Shown: positions 1-7,715 of the stretch, piece after piece
Layout: the number at the start of each line of letters is the position of its first letter
How positions within the stretch are numbered: position 1 is the first letter of the stretch
From: an uncultured Muribaculaceae bacterium
Lineage (GTDB): Bacteria > Bacteroidota > Bacteroidia > Bacteroidales > Muribaculaceae
DNA length: 29,666 bases
Direction: 5' to 3'
Assembly: GCA_910584545.1 (NCBI GenBank)
Contig: CAJUBC010000026.1
Coordinates: 1 to 29,666, forward strand
Program-made: the position numbers and the translations under genes
The notes under the pieces: model-generated
What the model saw: only the letters and a program-made list of their open reading frames with translations
Databases searched by the model: none
Told to the model about the DNA's origin: nothing

Positions 1-1405
1 ATACCTTTCCCCAATCAACGAGTTCGCCGTTGGTTTCGCCGTCAATGGCAGAGATCTTACGCAGCATCTCGCGGTTCTGTTCTGTGGGAGTCTCTGCTAC
101 CATCTTGATAATGCCCAGCTGTTTGAGCATCGCGCCGCGGAGAGCAGATGAATCTGTAGTGCCGTGGTCCTGCATAGGTGTGGCTCTGTATTCGTCCACC
201 ATTTTCTGCAGCGCTTCAATACGCTCCTCGTTATCGCGCTCGCGCTGACGTCGGACTCTGATAATCCATGTACTGCAGCCGAGTATTATAAGTGCGAAAA
301 TACTTACAACAAGGATGATTACTGTCTTCTGTCGGCTTTCAGCCTTGAGGGCCAATGCTCTGTTCTGCTGATTCAGGGCACCTCTCTCCGATTCCCATTG
401 CGAGGCTTTCATACGGTTGAAACGCTCGGTCTGTCGGTTGTTGAGGCCCGTAATCTGTATCAACTTTACGCGTCCGGTTCGCTTTAAGTCTACCATTGCA
501 TGGAGCATATTGCTGTAGCTGCGGAAGTAGGGATCGTCATCGCCTCTCATTTTGTCGGCAAGACTGTCGGCGATTGCAATATGGCTGACCGCACTGCTCA
601 CATCTCCACGGTTCAAAGCATTCAAAGCGTATTGGAAATGAAGCAAGTCGGCGCCCCCGTTCTCAGGTCCGGCCTTTCTGAATATTTCGCCGATAAGACT
701 GTCGCTTTCATCCTCACGCCCCGCTTCACTGAGAAGTTGAGCGCGTTCGACTGTAAATTGAAACTCCCAGTCGCCCAACTTGTGTCTGCGGGCATAGTCG
801 ATAAGTTCTGTCTCAATATTTAAAGCAGAGTCTACCATGCCGGCATATAGGTATCCTCCCATAAGCATATACTTCGCTTCAATCCGGCGGAGGCTGTCAG
901 TCTCCAACTGATAAAGCCTTTTTGCAAGCGGAATAATCTGTTGTCCCTGATACTCAGACGCTCCGAGTAAGACACGGATTCGAAGTGTCTGTGCCATCAA
1001 CGAGTCCGGCACATCATGCAACTCTGCAAGAGAGTCAAGCATGGCGATGGAGCCTGGGGTGTCCCCGACCCAGAATTTGTACCATGCAAGTGCCAAACCG
1101 CTGCGCATATCTTTCACAATGTCTTTACCTCGATAATAATTGTGGGCGAAGGAAATCAACGAGTCCGCGATCATGGATCGGTTGGCCTTCAGGTGACTGT
1201 AAGCCATGAGATAATGAAACTTTGCCTTTAAGGAGTCAACCTTGAGGTCGGACGGATCTATCCCCTCCAGAATAGCCAATGCGCTGTCCGGATTGCTCTC
1301 CATCAGTTGCTCGGCCTGACTGATTTCATTGTCTCGCCTTGAACCCGACTTCGAGCACGAAGCGAGTATGACAATGACTAAAAACAGGTAAGTAAGTTTG
1401 CTCAT
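1..1405 (-). CDS. TPR-type lipoprotein with a transmembrane helix and coiled coil, probable membrane-spanning regulator (3' end outside window)
   Basis: An open frame reads from the ATG at 1405 to the left edge (at least 468 residues, no stop), so the gene is partial. The N-terminus is a lipoprotein signal with a lipobox LASC (Cys17). Roughly residues 25-340 are helical and TPR-like, rich in ADSL/MDSL-type repeats. A single hydrophobic helix at about 358-381 (VIILVVSIFALIILG) is followed by a charged coiled coil (RRQRERDNEERIEALQKM). The last visible residues, GELVDWGKV, resemble the segment that precedes a LuxR-like helix-turn-helix in Bacteroidota TPR-TM-HTH proteins. I infer a sensor/regulator with a periplasmic TPR part and a cytoplasmic DNA-binding part, but the HTH itself lies outside the window. 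It could instead be a TPR protein without a DNA-binding domain. Confidence 0.75.
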   Translation of the reverse strand, partial: MSKLTYLFLVIVILASCSKSGSRRDNEISQAEQLMESNPDSALAILEGIDPSDLKVDSLKAKFHYLMAYSHLKANRSMIADSLISFAHNYYRGKDIVKDMRSGLALAWYKFWVGDTPGSIAMLDSLAELHDVPDSLMAQTLRIRVLLGASEYQGQQIIPLAKRLYQLETDSLRRIEAKYMLMGGYLYAGMVDSALNIETELIDYARRHKLGDWEFQFTVERAQLLSEAGREDESDSLIGEIFRKAGPENGGADLLHFQYALNALNRGDVSSAVSHIAIADSLADKMRGDDDPYFRSYSNMLHAMVDLKRTGRVKLIQITGLNNRQTERFNRMKASQWESERGALNQQNRALALKAESRQKTVIILVVSIFALIILGCSTWIIRVRRQRERDNEERIEALQKMVDEYRATPMQDHGTTDSSALRGAMLKQLGIIKMVAETPTEQNREMLRKISAIDGETNGELVDWGKV

Positions 1406-1435
1406 GATTTTACCTTCTTGTAGTTGATCCAATTA

Positions 1436-1451
1436 CAAAATTACAAAAATA
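1436..1451 (-). promoter_or_regulatory. Putative -7 boxes for the TPR lipoprotein gene
   Basis: Read on the minus strand, two adjacent boxes match TAnnTTTG: TATTTTTG (1444-1451) and TAATTTTG (1436-1443). The second lies 30 bp before the ATG at 1405. No clear -33 TTTG was found, so only the -7 part is supported. Confidence 0.45.
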
Positions 1452-1516
1452 ATCTTATACGGAGGGCATAATATGTCCTATAATCGGCTGGTCAATCCAG
1501 CTGCCCGACAAGCTTT

Positions 1517-1768
1517 ATGGCCGCCGTTGCCGTGTCGATGAGGGCTTTGTCGGGCAATGCTGTGGCTCTTCCGTTTGTCTGCCCGTTTGACTCGCAAAGT
1601 GATTTTGAAATGTTCTCCGTCAAGGACAATGACGGTGATGGCTCAACATGGTTCTACGATGCATCGGCCGGAAACGTTACTTCCGGAGGTGCGTGGGGTA
1701 CTCCCGATGACTGGTTGTTGTTCCCTGAACTCACGCTGCAGGGAGGACGCGAGTCCTCGACATCATAA
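1517..1768 (+). pseudogene. Remnant of a secreted choice-of-anchor-J / cleaved-adhesin-type protein
   Basis: The 83-codon frame encodes LPFVCPFDSQSDFEMF, then DNDGDGSTWFYD, then GTPDDWLLFPELTLQGG. This order (P-F-F/DS...F, DNDGDG.TW, ADDWL.SP.L.L) is the core signature of choice-of-anchor-J/cleaved-adhesin domains found in long secreted Bacteroidota proteins. The signature ends abruptly at a stop soon after TLQGG. No continuation of the domain (about 100 further residues expected) appears in any frame downstream. A short alanine-rich stretch before LPF may be what is left of a signal peptide. I read this as a decayed gene fragment. A short functional protein is possible but unlikely. Confidence 0.55.
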
Positions 1769-1796
1769 GCCGTATTTCGTTGTCCTCCCTCCCGGT

Positions 1797-1828
1797 TTTG
1801 CCCGAATGAAATTTTTTAGCTAAATTTG
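1797..1828 (+). promoter_or_regulatory. Promoter for the zinc-finger gene at 1880
   Basis: TTTG (1797-1800), 20 bp, then TAAATTTG (1821-1828) is an exact match to the Bacteroidota housekeeping promoter pattern. Transcription would start near 1833, leaving a leader of about 45 nt before the ATG at 1880. Confidence 0.6.
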
Positions 1829-1879
1829 CTGACAGCCCTCTGATATGTTGTCAAGGGGTAAAATTAAATCGGGACAACT

Positions 1880-2341
1880 ATGGGAGTCAAGATACAGTTT
1901 TCTCAGTCATATTATTGGCTGAATTCATGGATTTTAGCTAACGTAATACAACTCGCCACGCAGGAATTCTGCGACCGGTTCGTCGATTACCGCATGGACC
2001 CGGCTCGTCTCCTCTATGACCAGATGGTGATGGCGGCCAACGCGTTGCTATTGCTCTGCGTGAGGGAGAACAGGATGCTGCAGGCTCAGATCGAGAGTCA
2101 GCTCGAGGCCTTCAGGCTGGCCGGCGGTTTCACAGAGAACATGACCGTTGAGCGGTTGGAGGCGCGGAAGTCGCAGGCAGCGGGTGCCGGGGCACCGGCT
2201 TGCCCAAAGTGCGGTAAGCTGATGCTGAGGCGCATGCAGCGGAAAGGGCAGATGCAGGGGCGCGAGTTCTGGGGTTGCAGCGACTATCCGCGCTGCAACG
2301 GCATCCGCCCGATCGAGAAAAAGCAAGATAATCCCGATTAA
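1880..2341 (+). CDS. Four-helix-bundle-suffix protein with topoisomerase-type C4 zinc finger, apparently internally deleted
   Basis: The protein has 153 residues. Residues 10-53 (SYYWLNSWILANVIQLAT...DPARLLYDQMVMAA) resemble the first helix region of Bacteroidota four-helix-bundle (S23-like) proteins. Residues 54-98 (NALLLLCVRENRMLQAQ...GGFTENMTVERLEARK) resemble their C-terminal suffix domain. Residues 107-145 form a C4 zinc finger (Cys108, Cys111, Cys133, Cys139; CPKCG and FWGCSDYPRC) of the topoisomerase I C-terminal type. As I recall the family, about 100 residues of the helical bundle normally separate the first two parts. Here DQMVMAA runs straight into NALLLLC, which points to an in-frame internal deletion. 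The function of the family is unknown and nucleic-acid binding is inferred from the finger. A promoter ends 51 bp upstream. Confidence 0.7.
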   Translation: MGVKIQFSQSYYWLNSWILANVIQLATQEFCDRFVDYRMDPARLLYDQMVMAANALLLLCVRENRMLQAQIESQLEAFRLAGGFTENMTVERLEARKSQAAGAGAPACPKCGKLMLRRMQRKGQMQGREFWGCSDYPRCNGIRPIEKKQDNPD

Positions 2342-2406
2342 TCAGGATAAATCGAGAGGAATCAGGATTAATCAGGTTGCATCGGGATTAATCCTGATTA
2401 ATCAGG
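2333..2406 (+). repeat. Three palindromic GATTAATCAGG repeats with an exact 30-bp period
   Basis: GATTAATCAGG occurs at 2336-2346, 2366-2376 and 2396-2406, so the copies are exactly 30 bp apart. The last copy sits in the perfect 14-bp palindrome CCTGATTAATCAGG (2393-2406); the first is the near-palindrome CCCGATTAATCAGG. The first repeat overlaps the stop codon of the zinc-finger gene, and the array ends 21 bp before the hrpB start. Confidence 0.8.
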
Positions 2407-2427
2407 AAAAGCAAAACGAACTACTCT

Positions 2428-4845
2428 ATGCGGATCAGCGATAGATATGGCTGGCTGCCGGTGGCTGCGGTTGCCGGTCGGGTTAACGAGAGCCTTGCGG
2501 CGAAGCCGCGACTGGTGGTGACTGCGCCGCCGGGCGCCGGTAAGTCCACGCTCTTGCCTCTCGCCATGCTCGAGGAGATTCCCGAGGGGAAGATCCTGAT
2601 GCTCGAGCCGAGGCGCATCGCCGCGCGACAGGTGGCGGAGCGCATGGCGTCGATGCTCGGAGAGTCGTGCGGAGAGACAGTGGGTTACCGCGTCCGTTTC
2701 GAGTCGCGCGTGTCGGCGCGGACGCGCATCGAAGTATTGACCGAGGGTATCCTGGAGCGGATGCTCGTCATGGATCCGACTCTCGACGGCGTGGCGGCTG
2801 TGATCTTCGATGAGTTCCATGAGCGGAGTCTCGCTTCCGACACGGCCCTCGCCCTCACGATGGAGGCGCAGGACGTGATCCGTCCCGACCTGCGCATCGT
2901 CATCATGTCGGCCACCATCGATGCCGGGGAACTCTGCCGTCGCATCGGTGCCCCGCACGTGGACAGTCCCGGCCGCATGCATGAGGTAGAGCTTATCTAC
3001 GGCGAGGACTTCGACCCCCGCGAATGCGCGGTGGTTACAGCGCGGGCTGTAACCACCGCCCACCGTGAGCAGCAGGGCGATATCCTTACATTCCTGCCCG
3101 GGCAGGGGGAGATAGCCCGCTGCGCCGAACTGTTGGGCGAGTCGTTGCCCGACACCGACATCGTGCCCCTTTACGGCATGCTGTCCTCCGAACTGCAGCG
3201 CAAGGCGCTGATGCCCTCCGCCACAGGCCGTCGCCGTGTGGTACTCGCCACACCGGTTGCCGAGACATCGCTGACCATCGAGGGAGTGAGCTGCGTGGTC
3301 GATTCCGGACTATGCCGCACGATGCGCTTCGAGCCCTCGAGCGGGCTGAGCCATCTTGTCACCGTACCCGTGTCGCTCGACATGGCGAACCAGCGCGCCG
3401 GCCGCGCGGGCCGTCTCGGCCCCGGGGTATGTTACCGCCTCTGGTCGCGTGCCGCAGAGCACCGTATGCGCGAGACCCGCGAACCTGAGATAATGTCGGC
3501 AGACCTCGCGCCCGTGCATCTCGGTATCGCCTCATGGGGCGAGAGAGACCCGCAGCGGCTCCCTTGGGTCACACCTCCACCGGCCGGCCACTGGGTACAC
3601 GCCGCGGCATTGCTTCGCGGTCTTGAGGCGATTGACTCCAAAGGAGACGTCACGACTGTCGGCAAACGACTGTCGGCACTTCCCTGCCATCCGCGCATAG
3701 CGCGTATGCTCGTCGACGCGGCCGACACCAATGATGCCGCGCTCGGTTGCGATATCGCCGCGATTCTCGAAGAGAAAGACCCGATAGCCGACCAGGAAGA
3801 TGCCGACATCTGCACCCGCATCGACATATTGCGCCGGCAGCGGCGCGGCAAACCCTCCGGTCGATGGCGGCGCATCGCCGACATCGCGGAGCAATACCGC
3901 CGTCTTGTGCGTTGCCGCGAGAACAATGCCCCGTGCGACCGTCTTACAGCCGGGCGCCTCATATCCTCGGCATATCCCGAGCGGATCGCCATGCGCGCCG
4001 TGGATGGCCGCTACCGCATGGCCGGCGGAGAGTATGTGGCCCTCGCTGTCGACGATCCCTTGAGCCGCCACGAGCTGTTGGCGGTGGCGTCCGCCTCCAA
4101 GAGGATATTCCTCGCCGCTCCCGTCGACAGGGAATATGTGTCGGCGAAAGGACATTGGGTAGTTAACGCCGAGTGGGACAACCGCAACGGACGGACGGTG
4201 GCCCGCAAGGAACTGCGTGTCGGAACCCTGGTGATAGATTCCCGACAGCTCGAAGAGGGGAGGAGGGAAGCGGTGTCGCAGGCGATATGCGCAGCCGCAC
4301 CTAAATACGGGACCACGATGTTCGATTTCAACGACGACGTGAAGAGGCTTCAGATCCGCATCGCTACTGTGGCCGACTGGCATCCGGAACTCATATTGCC
4401 TCAGGTGGATTCCGAGACATTGCTCGCCTCAGCCTCCGAATGGTTGCCCCTGTATATAGGAAACGGTTCTACGGTTCAGGAGCTGCGCAAGATCGATATA
4501 TGCGCCGTGATATGGGGGAGAGTGGGATATGAGAATCAGCAGATTGTGGAACGGTTGGCACCGTCGCACCTGCGTCTGCCCGGAGGCCGCAATGCGCGCA
4601 TCGACTATCGCCGGGGCGCGGATGCTCCTGTGGTACGCGCTCGACTTCAGGACTGTTTCGGACTGAAGGAGACACCACGTCTTGACGACGGCCGCCGTCC
4701 TGTGCTGATGGAACTGCTGTCGCCCGGTTTCAAGCCAGTGCAGCTCACGCAGGACATGGAAGGATTCTGGCGCACCACCTATTTCGAGGTCCGAAAGGAA
4801 CTGCGCCGCCGCTATCCGAAACACGCGTGGCCGGAGACTGTATAA
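2428..4845 (+). CDS. hrpB: ATP-dependent helicase HrpB (DEAH-box family)
   Basis: The protein has 805 residues, close to the usual HrpB length. Motifs appear in order: Walker A APPGAGKST (33-41), DEFH (128-131) in the DEAH position, MSAT (160-163), ATPVAETSLTIEGV (274-287), and motif VI QRAGRAGR (322-329). These are followed by the helicase-associated region and the long HrpB-specific C-terminal domain ending near RYPKHAWPETV. HrpB is a cytoplasmic RNA-helicase-like ATPase. Its physiological substrate is not well defined in Bacteroidota. The ATG at 2428 is preferred because the Walker A motif starts only 33 residues later, as in homologues. The gene converges on crcB with two bases between the stop codons. 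Confidence 0.95.
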   Translation: MRISDRYGWLPVAAVAGRVNESLAAKPRLVVTAPPGAGKSTLLPLAMLEEIPEGKILMLEPRRIAARQVAERMASMLGESCGETVGYRVRFESRVSARTRIEVLTEGILERMLVMDPTLDGVAAVIFDEFHERSLASDTALALTMEAQDVIRPDLRIVIMSATIDAGELCRRIGAPHVDSPGRMHEVELIYGEDFDPRECAVVTARAVTTAHREQQGDILTFLPGQGEIARCAELLGESLPDTDIVPLYGMLSSELQRKALMPSATGRRRVVLATPVAETSLTIEGVSCVVDSGLCRTMRFEPSSGLSHLVTVPVSLDMANQRAGRAGRLGPGVCYRLWSRAAEHRMRETREPEIMSADLAPVHLGIASWGERDPQRLPWVTPPPAGHWVHAAALLRGLEAIDSKGDVTTVGKRLSALPCHPRIARMLVDAADTNDAALGCDIAAILEEKDPIADQEDADICTRIDILRRQRRGKPSGRWRRIADIAEQYRRLVRCRENNAPCDRLTAGRLISSAYPERIAMRAVDGRYRMAGGEYVALAVDDPLSRHELLAVASASKRIFLAAPVDREYVSAKGHWVVNAEWDNRNGRTVARKELRVGTLVIDSRQLEEGRREAVSQAICAAAPKYGTTMFDFNDDVKRLQIRIATVADWHPELILPQVDSETLLASASEWLPLYIGNGSTVQELRKIDICAVIWGRVGYENQQIVERLAPSHLRLPGGRNARIDYRRGADAPVVRARLQDCFGLKETPRLDDGRRPVLMELLSPGFKPVQLTQDMEGFWRTTYFEVRKELRRRYPKHAWPETV

Positions 4846-4847
4846 CG

Positions 4848-5234
4848 TTATGCCACGGCATGGCCGAGCCAGGCGGCCGCTATTCCGGTCAGAAGGCTCG
4901 CAGCTGCATAGATGAGCAGGACAGGCAGGTTCCCACCCTGAAAGAGAATCAGGTTTTCGTGTGAAAATGTGGAGAATGTGGTAAGACCTCCGCAGAAACC
5001 GGTGGTCAGCAGCAGCTTCGTGCCGGGCGACATCTCCACGCCGTTAGCTATCAGTCCATAGATGAGGCCTATGATGAAACACCCGATTATGTTGACGGCG
5101 AATGTCCCCCAGGGGAATATCGCTGCATATCCCGGAGCCGAGTCCGTAAGCCTGTCGACCAGACCCGAAAGAAGATAGCGGCACACCCCGCCGAGACCGC
5201 TGCCGATAAACACTGCAATCACTGTCTTAACCAT
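4848..5234 (-). CDS. crcB: Fluoride ion channel CrcB/FluC
   Basis: A 128-residue protein with four hydrophobic helices. Family signatures are GGVCRY (15-20), WGTFAVNIIGCF in the second helix, and GFCGGLTTFSTFSHEN with the conserved Phe/Ser/Thr pore and central Na+ site residues. The channel exports fluoride across the inner membrane as a dual-topology dimer. The start at 5234 is the only one that keeps the whole first helix. A -7 box ends only four bases upstream of the ATG, so the mRNA may be leaderless. There is no room for a fluoride riboswitch leader and none was seen. Confidence 0.95.
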   Translation of the reverse strand: MVKTVIAVFIGSGLGGVCRYLLSGLVDRLTDSAPGYAAIFPWGTFAVNIIGCFIIGLIYGLIANGVEMSPGTKLLLTTGFCGGLTTFSTFSHENLILFQGGNLPVLLIYAAASLLTGIAAAWLGHAVA

Positions 5235-5238
5235 GCTG

Positions 5239-5246
5239 CAAATTTA
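5239..5246 (-). promoter_or_regulatory. Putative crcB -7 box abutting the start codon
   Basis: On the minus strand TAAATTTG is followed by CAGC and then the crcB ATG (5234-5232). No good -33 TTTG is found 19-21 bp upstream, so the promoter is weakly supported. Confidence 0.4.
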
Positions 5247-5266
5247 GTCAAATTATTCGAGGATTG

Positions 5267-5298
5267 GTTGTGTATGTGGCAAAAAAAGAGTAATTTTG
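5267..5298 (+). promoter_or_regulatory. Promoter for the lipoprotein gene at 5307
   Basis: GTTG (5267-5270), 20 bp, then TAATTTTG (5291-5298). The ATG at 5307 follows after eight bases, so the leader would be only a few nucleotides long. Confidence 0.5.
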
Positions 5299-5306
5299 TT
5301 CCACCA

Positions 5307-5891
5307 ATGAAAACTACAGTTATTTCAATGGGAGCATTGTTGCTGCTCCTTGCCTCCTGCGGGGGGAAGAAAGATAAGGAGGGAGAGTACCCAGCGGCAT
5401 TCGCCACGATGGGTGACACCGCCCGGACTGCGTGGATGATGGAGCATGTTCCGGCCGACTCCCTCGCACGGTTCATTATCGACGCTTCTATAGGCAAGGT
5501 GGAGGGCGCGAAGATCGACACTCTCGCCATAGCAACCAATTATGCGTTCGAACACCTCAAGGGAGAAGACCTTGACAAGTTCAGCATCGCCTACGACAGC
5601 TATGTGGAGTCGCTTCCGCTCGCCGACAAGATGCGCGTCTACGCACAGGCCGGTACCGAGGACCCGCAGGGGCTCGGCTACCGACTCGGACTTGAATATA
5701 TGTCCAATATCCGCGACCATAAGAAGACCGCCGACGAAGTGGAGCGCGAGCTCGTGGAGTTCCGCAAGGCCTGCGGATCAGATACAGCTACTTACCGCCG
5801 CTTTCTCGTAGGTTTCAAGACAGTGCTTAAGGTAGACAAGGGCGTGGACGTTCCCGCCGACATCTACAACAGATTCATCAATTACAACTAA
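5307..5891 (+). CDS. Lipoprotein of unknown function
   Basis: The protein has 194 residues when started at the ATG at 5307. That start gives a standard lipoprotein signal (MKTTVISMGALLLLLASCGG, lipobox LASC, Cys18). The frame is also open from 5268, but starting there would put a charged, non-signal stretch first and would begin upstream of the -7 box. The mature part is mostly helical and acidic, with no motif I recognise (ADSLARFIIDASIG, YAFEHLKGEDLDKFSIAYDSY, YMSNIRDHKKTADEVEREL). It ends one base before the polyprenyl synthetase gene, so the two are almost certainly co-transcribed. Any link to isoprenoid metabolism rests on position only. Confidence 0.85.
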   Translation: MKTTVISMGALLLLLASCGGKKDKEGEYPAAFATMGDTARTAWMMEHVPADSLARFIIDASIGKVEGAKIDTLAIATNYAFEHLKGEDLDKFSIAYDSYVESLPLADKMRVYAQAGTEDPQGLGYRLGLEYMSNIRDHKKTADEVERELVEFRKACGSDTATYRRFLVGFKTVLKVDKGVDVPADIYNRFINYN

Positions 5892-5892
5892 A

Positions 5893-6864
5893 ATGAAACA
5901 GTCGTTTTCCGATTATAGCGCACAGATAGAGAAATATCTGCGCGACATGACATATCCTTCAGGAGATCTCGAGAGCCTCTACGGCCCGATCGCCTACGGC
6001 ATGACCGCAGGGGGCAAACGCTTGCGCCCGGCGTTGCTGATGATGACCGCCGATGCGTTCGGCGATGCCTGCGAGGCTGCGCTGCGCCCTGCCGCCGGCA
6101 TGGAGATGTTCCATAATTTCACGCTTCTTCATGACGACGTGATGGACGACAGCGACACCCGCCGCGGCCGTCCTACGGTCCACGCGCGTTGGGATGTCAA
6201 CACCGCCATTCTCTCCGGCGACACCATGCTGACGCTCGCCACGGAAATGGTGGCCGATGTTCGCGACGCGATCCTCCGTCCCGTGCTCAACGCCTTCAAT
6301 ACGATGGCGCTCCGCGTCTATGAAGGTCAGCGTCTCGACATGGACTTCGAGAAGAGCGACAACGTCTCCATCGACGACTATATCCGCATGATCTCGTTCA
6401 AGACAGGAGCCCTGCTCGCGGCATCCGCCAGGATCGGAGCCCTGATCGGCGGAGCTTCGGAGGCCGATGCCGAGAAGATGGCCGAGTATGGAATGATGCT
6501 CGGAATCGCGTTCCAGATCCAGGATGACTGGCTCGACGTGTTCGGCGACACCACCTCCTTCGGCAAGCCGATAGGCGGCGACATCAACAATGGCAAGAAG
6601 AGTTATCTTCTGCTCAAGGGCCTTTCGGCCGGCACGTCCGACTCCGTGGCGCTCGCCGAGGCCATGAAACTCCCTGCCGGTCCGGTCAAGGTCAAGACAG
6701 TGACGCGCATCTACGAGAAGATGAATCTCTCCGAGATTTGCCGCGAGGCCGTGGCGCACTATTCGGCGAAAGCCATTTCCGCGCTCAAGTCAACGTCGCT
6801 CTCCGACGCGGACCGCGAGCCGTTCCGCCGCCTCGTGGAGAAACTCACCGGCAGACGCAAATAA
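5893..6864 (+). CDS. Polyprenyl (trans-isoprenyl) diphosphate synthase
   Basis: A 323-residue protein of the IspA/IspB class. It has GGKRLRP (40-46), the first aspartate-rich motif LLHDDVMDDSDTRRGRPTVH with DDVMD at 81-85, the KTG at about 170, and the second aspartate-rich motif FQIQDDWLD with DDWLD at 211-215. These motifs bind the Mg2+-diphosphate of the allylic substrate and isopentenyl diphosphate. The residues set before the first DDxxD include Phe and Leu, but product chain length (farnesyl, geranylgeranyl or octaprenyl for menaquinone) cannot be decided from this. The gene directly follows the lipoprotein, and the TatD-family gene starts 18 bp after it. Confidence 0.93.
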   Translation: MKQSFSDYSAQIEKYLRDMTYPSGDLESLYGPIAYGMTAGGKRLRPALLMMTADAFGDACEAALRPAAGMEMFHNFTLLHDDVMDDSDTRRGRPTVHARWDVNTAILSGDTMLTLATEMVADVRDAILRPVLNAFNTMALRVYEGQRLDMDFEKSDNVSIDDYIRMISFKTGALLAASARIGALIGGASEADAEKMAEYGMMLGIAFQIQDDWLDVFGDTTSFGKPIGGDINNGKKSYLLLKGLSAGTSDSVALAEAMKLPAGPVKVKTVTRIYEKMNLSEICREAVAHYSAKAISALKSTSLSDADREPFRRLVEKLTGRRK

Positions 6865-6882
6865 CAACATACCCCGGGCGAC

Positions 6883-7668
6883 ATGACCGATACCCATACC
6901 CACATATATATGTCCGACTACGATGGCGAGACGCCCGATCCGGTGCTCCGCGCGATGGATGCCGGTGTCACGCGCATGGTGTTCCCCTGCGTCGACATCG
7001 CCTCGCTTGAGCCGCTGTCGGCTCTTGCCGCCCGCTATCCCGACAACATACGGACCGGTATAGGTCTACATCCCACTGAAGTTAAGGAGGATTACCGCGA
7101 GGTGCTCGACAGCATGGAGCGCATTCTGCGCGAGAACCCGGTGCGCTTCTCGGCGATAGGGGAGGTGGGTATCGATCTCTACTGGGACAAGAGCCGGCGC
7201 GAGGAGCAGCGCGAGACGTTCGCGCGGCAGCTCGGCTGGGCGCGGGAATTCAACCTCCCCGTGATAATCCACTGCCGCGAGGGACTCGACGACACTCTCG
7301 ACATCCTGACCCGCTTCGCCGCGGAGGGACCGCTGCCCCCGCTCATCTTCCACAGTTTCACCGGCTCGGAGGCAGATGTGCGCCGTATCCGCGAGGTCTG
7401 CGACCCATGGTTCGGCATCAATGGAGTGGTCACGTTCAAGAACGCTCCCGCGCTTCGGGAAGCGCTTCCGGCCATAGGGATTGACAGGATCCTGCTTGAG
7501 ACCGATTCTCCATGGCTCGCCCCGGTGCCCAAGAGGGGCGGTCGCAACGAGAGCGCCTATATTCCATACATCCGGGACCGGATAGCCGAAGTCCTCGCCA
7601 TTCCTCCGGTAGACGTGGAGCGCGTCACCGACAAGTCAGCCGCCATGCTGTTCCGCTTCCTCGGCTGA
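6883..7668 (+). CDS. TatD-family metal-dependent hydrolase (DNase)
   Basis: A 261-residue TIM-barrel hydrolase of normal family length. Metal ligands are visible: HTH (His5, His7) right after the start, Glu93 in GEVGIDLYWD, His130 in VIIHCRE, His157 in FHSFTGS, and Asp208 in LLETDSPWLAP. The C-terminal PKRGGRNES signature is also typical. The family consists of 3'-5' exonucleases/endonucleases acting in the cytoplasm on DNA. Some members have other hydrolase roles, so the exact substrate is left open. The ATG at 6883 is fixed by the N-terminal HxH. Confidence 0.93.
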   Translation: MTDTHTHIYMSDYDGETPDPVLRAMDAGVTRMVFPCVDIASLEPLSALAARYPDNIRTGIGLHPTEVKEDYREVLDSMERILRENPVRFSAIGEVGIDLYWDKSRREEQRETFARQLGWAREFNLPVIIHCREGLDDTLDILTRFAAEGPLPPLIFHSFTGSEADVRRIREVCDPWFGINGVVTFKNAPALREALPAIGIDRILLETDSPWLAPVPKRGGRNESAYIPYIRDRIAEVLAIPPVDVERVTDKSAAMLFRFLG

Positions 7669-7715
7669 CGGCGGTCATACAGAAACCTTAATCATTCCCC
7701 GCAAACCTCTATACG

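Noticed and set aside
1829..1858. Possible H-type pseudoknot before the gene at 1880 (TGACA/TGTCA with CCCT/AGGG)
   Set aside because: The predicted transcription start near 1833 removes part of the first strand, and the stems are only 4-5 bp.
2333..2406. CRISPR-like array
   Set aside because: The repeated unit is only 11-14 bp, the intervening sequence is itself related (AATC-rich), there are just three copies and there are no cas genes.
5235..5306. Fluoride riboswitch upstream of crcB
   Set aside because: The -7 box is four bases from the start codon, so there is no leader to hold one, and no matching motif was seen.
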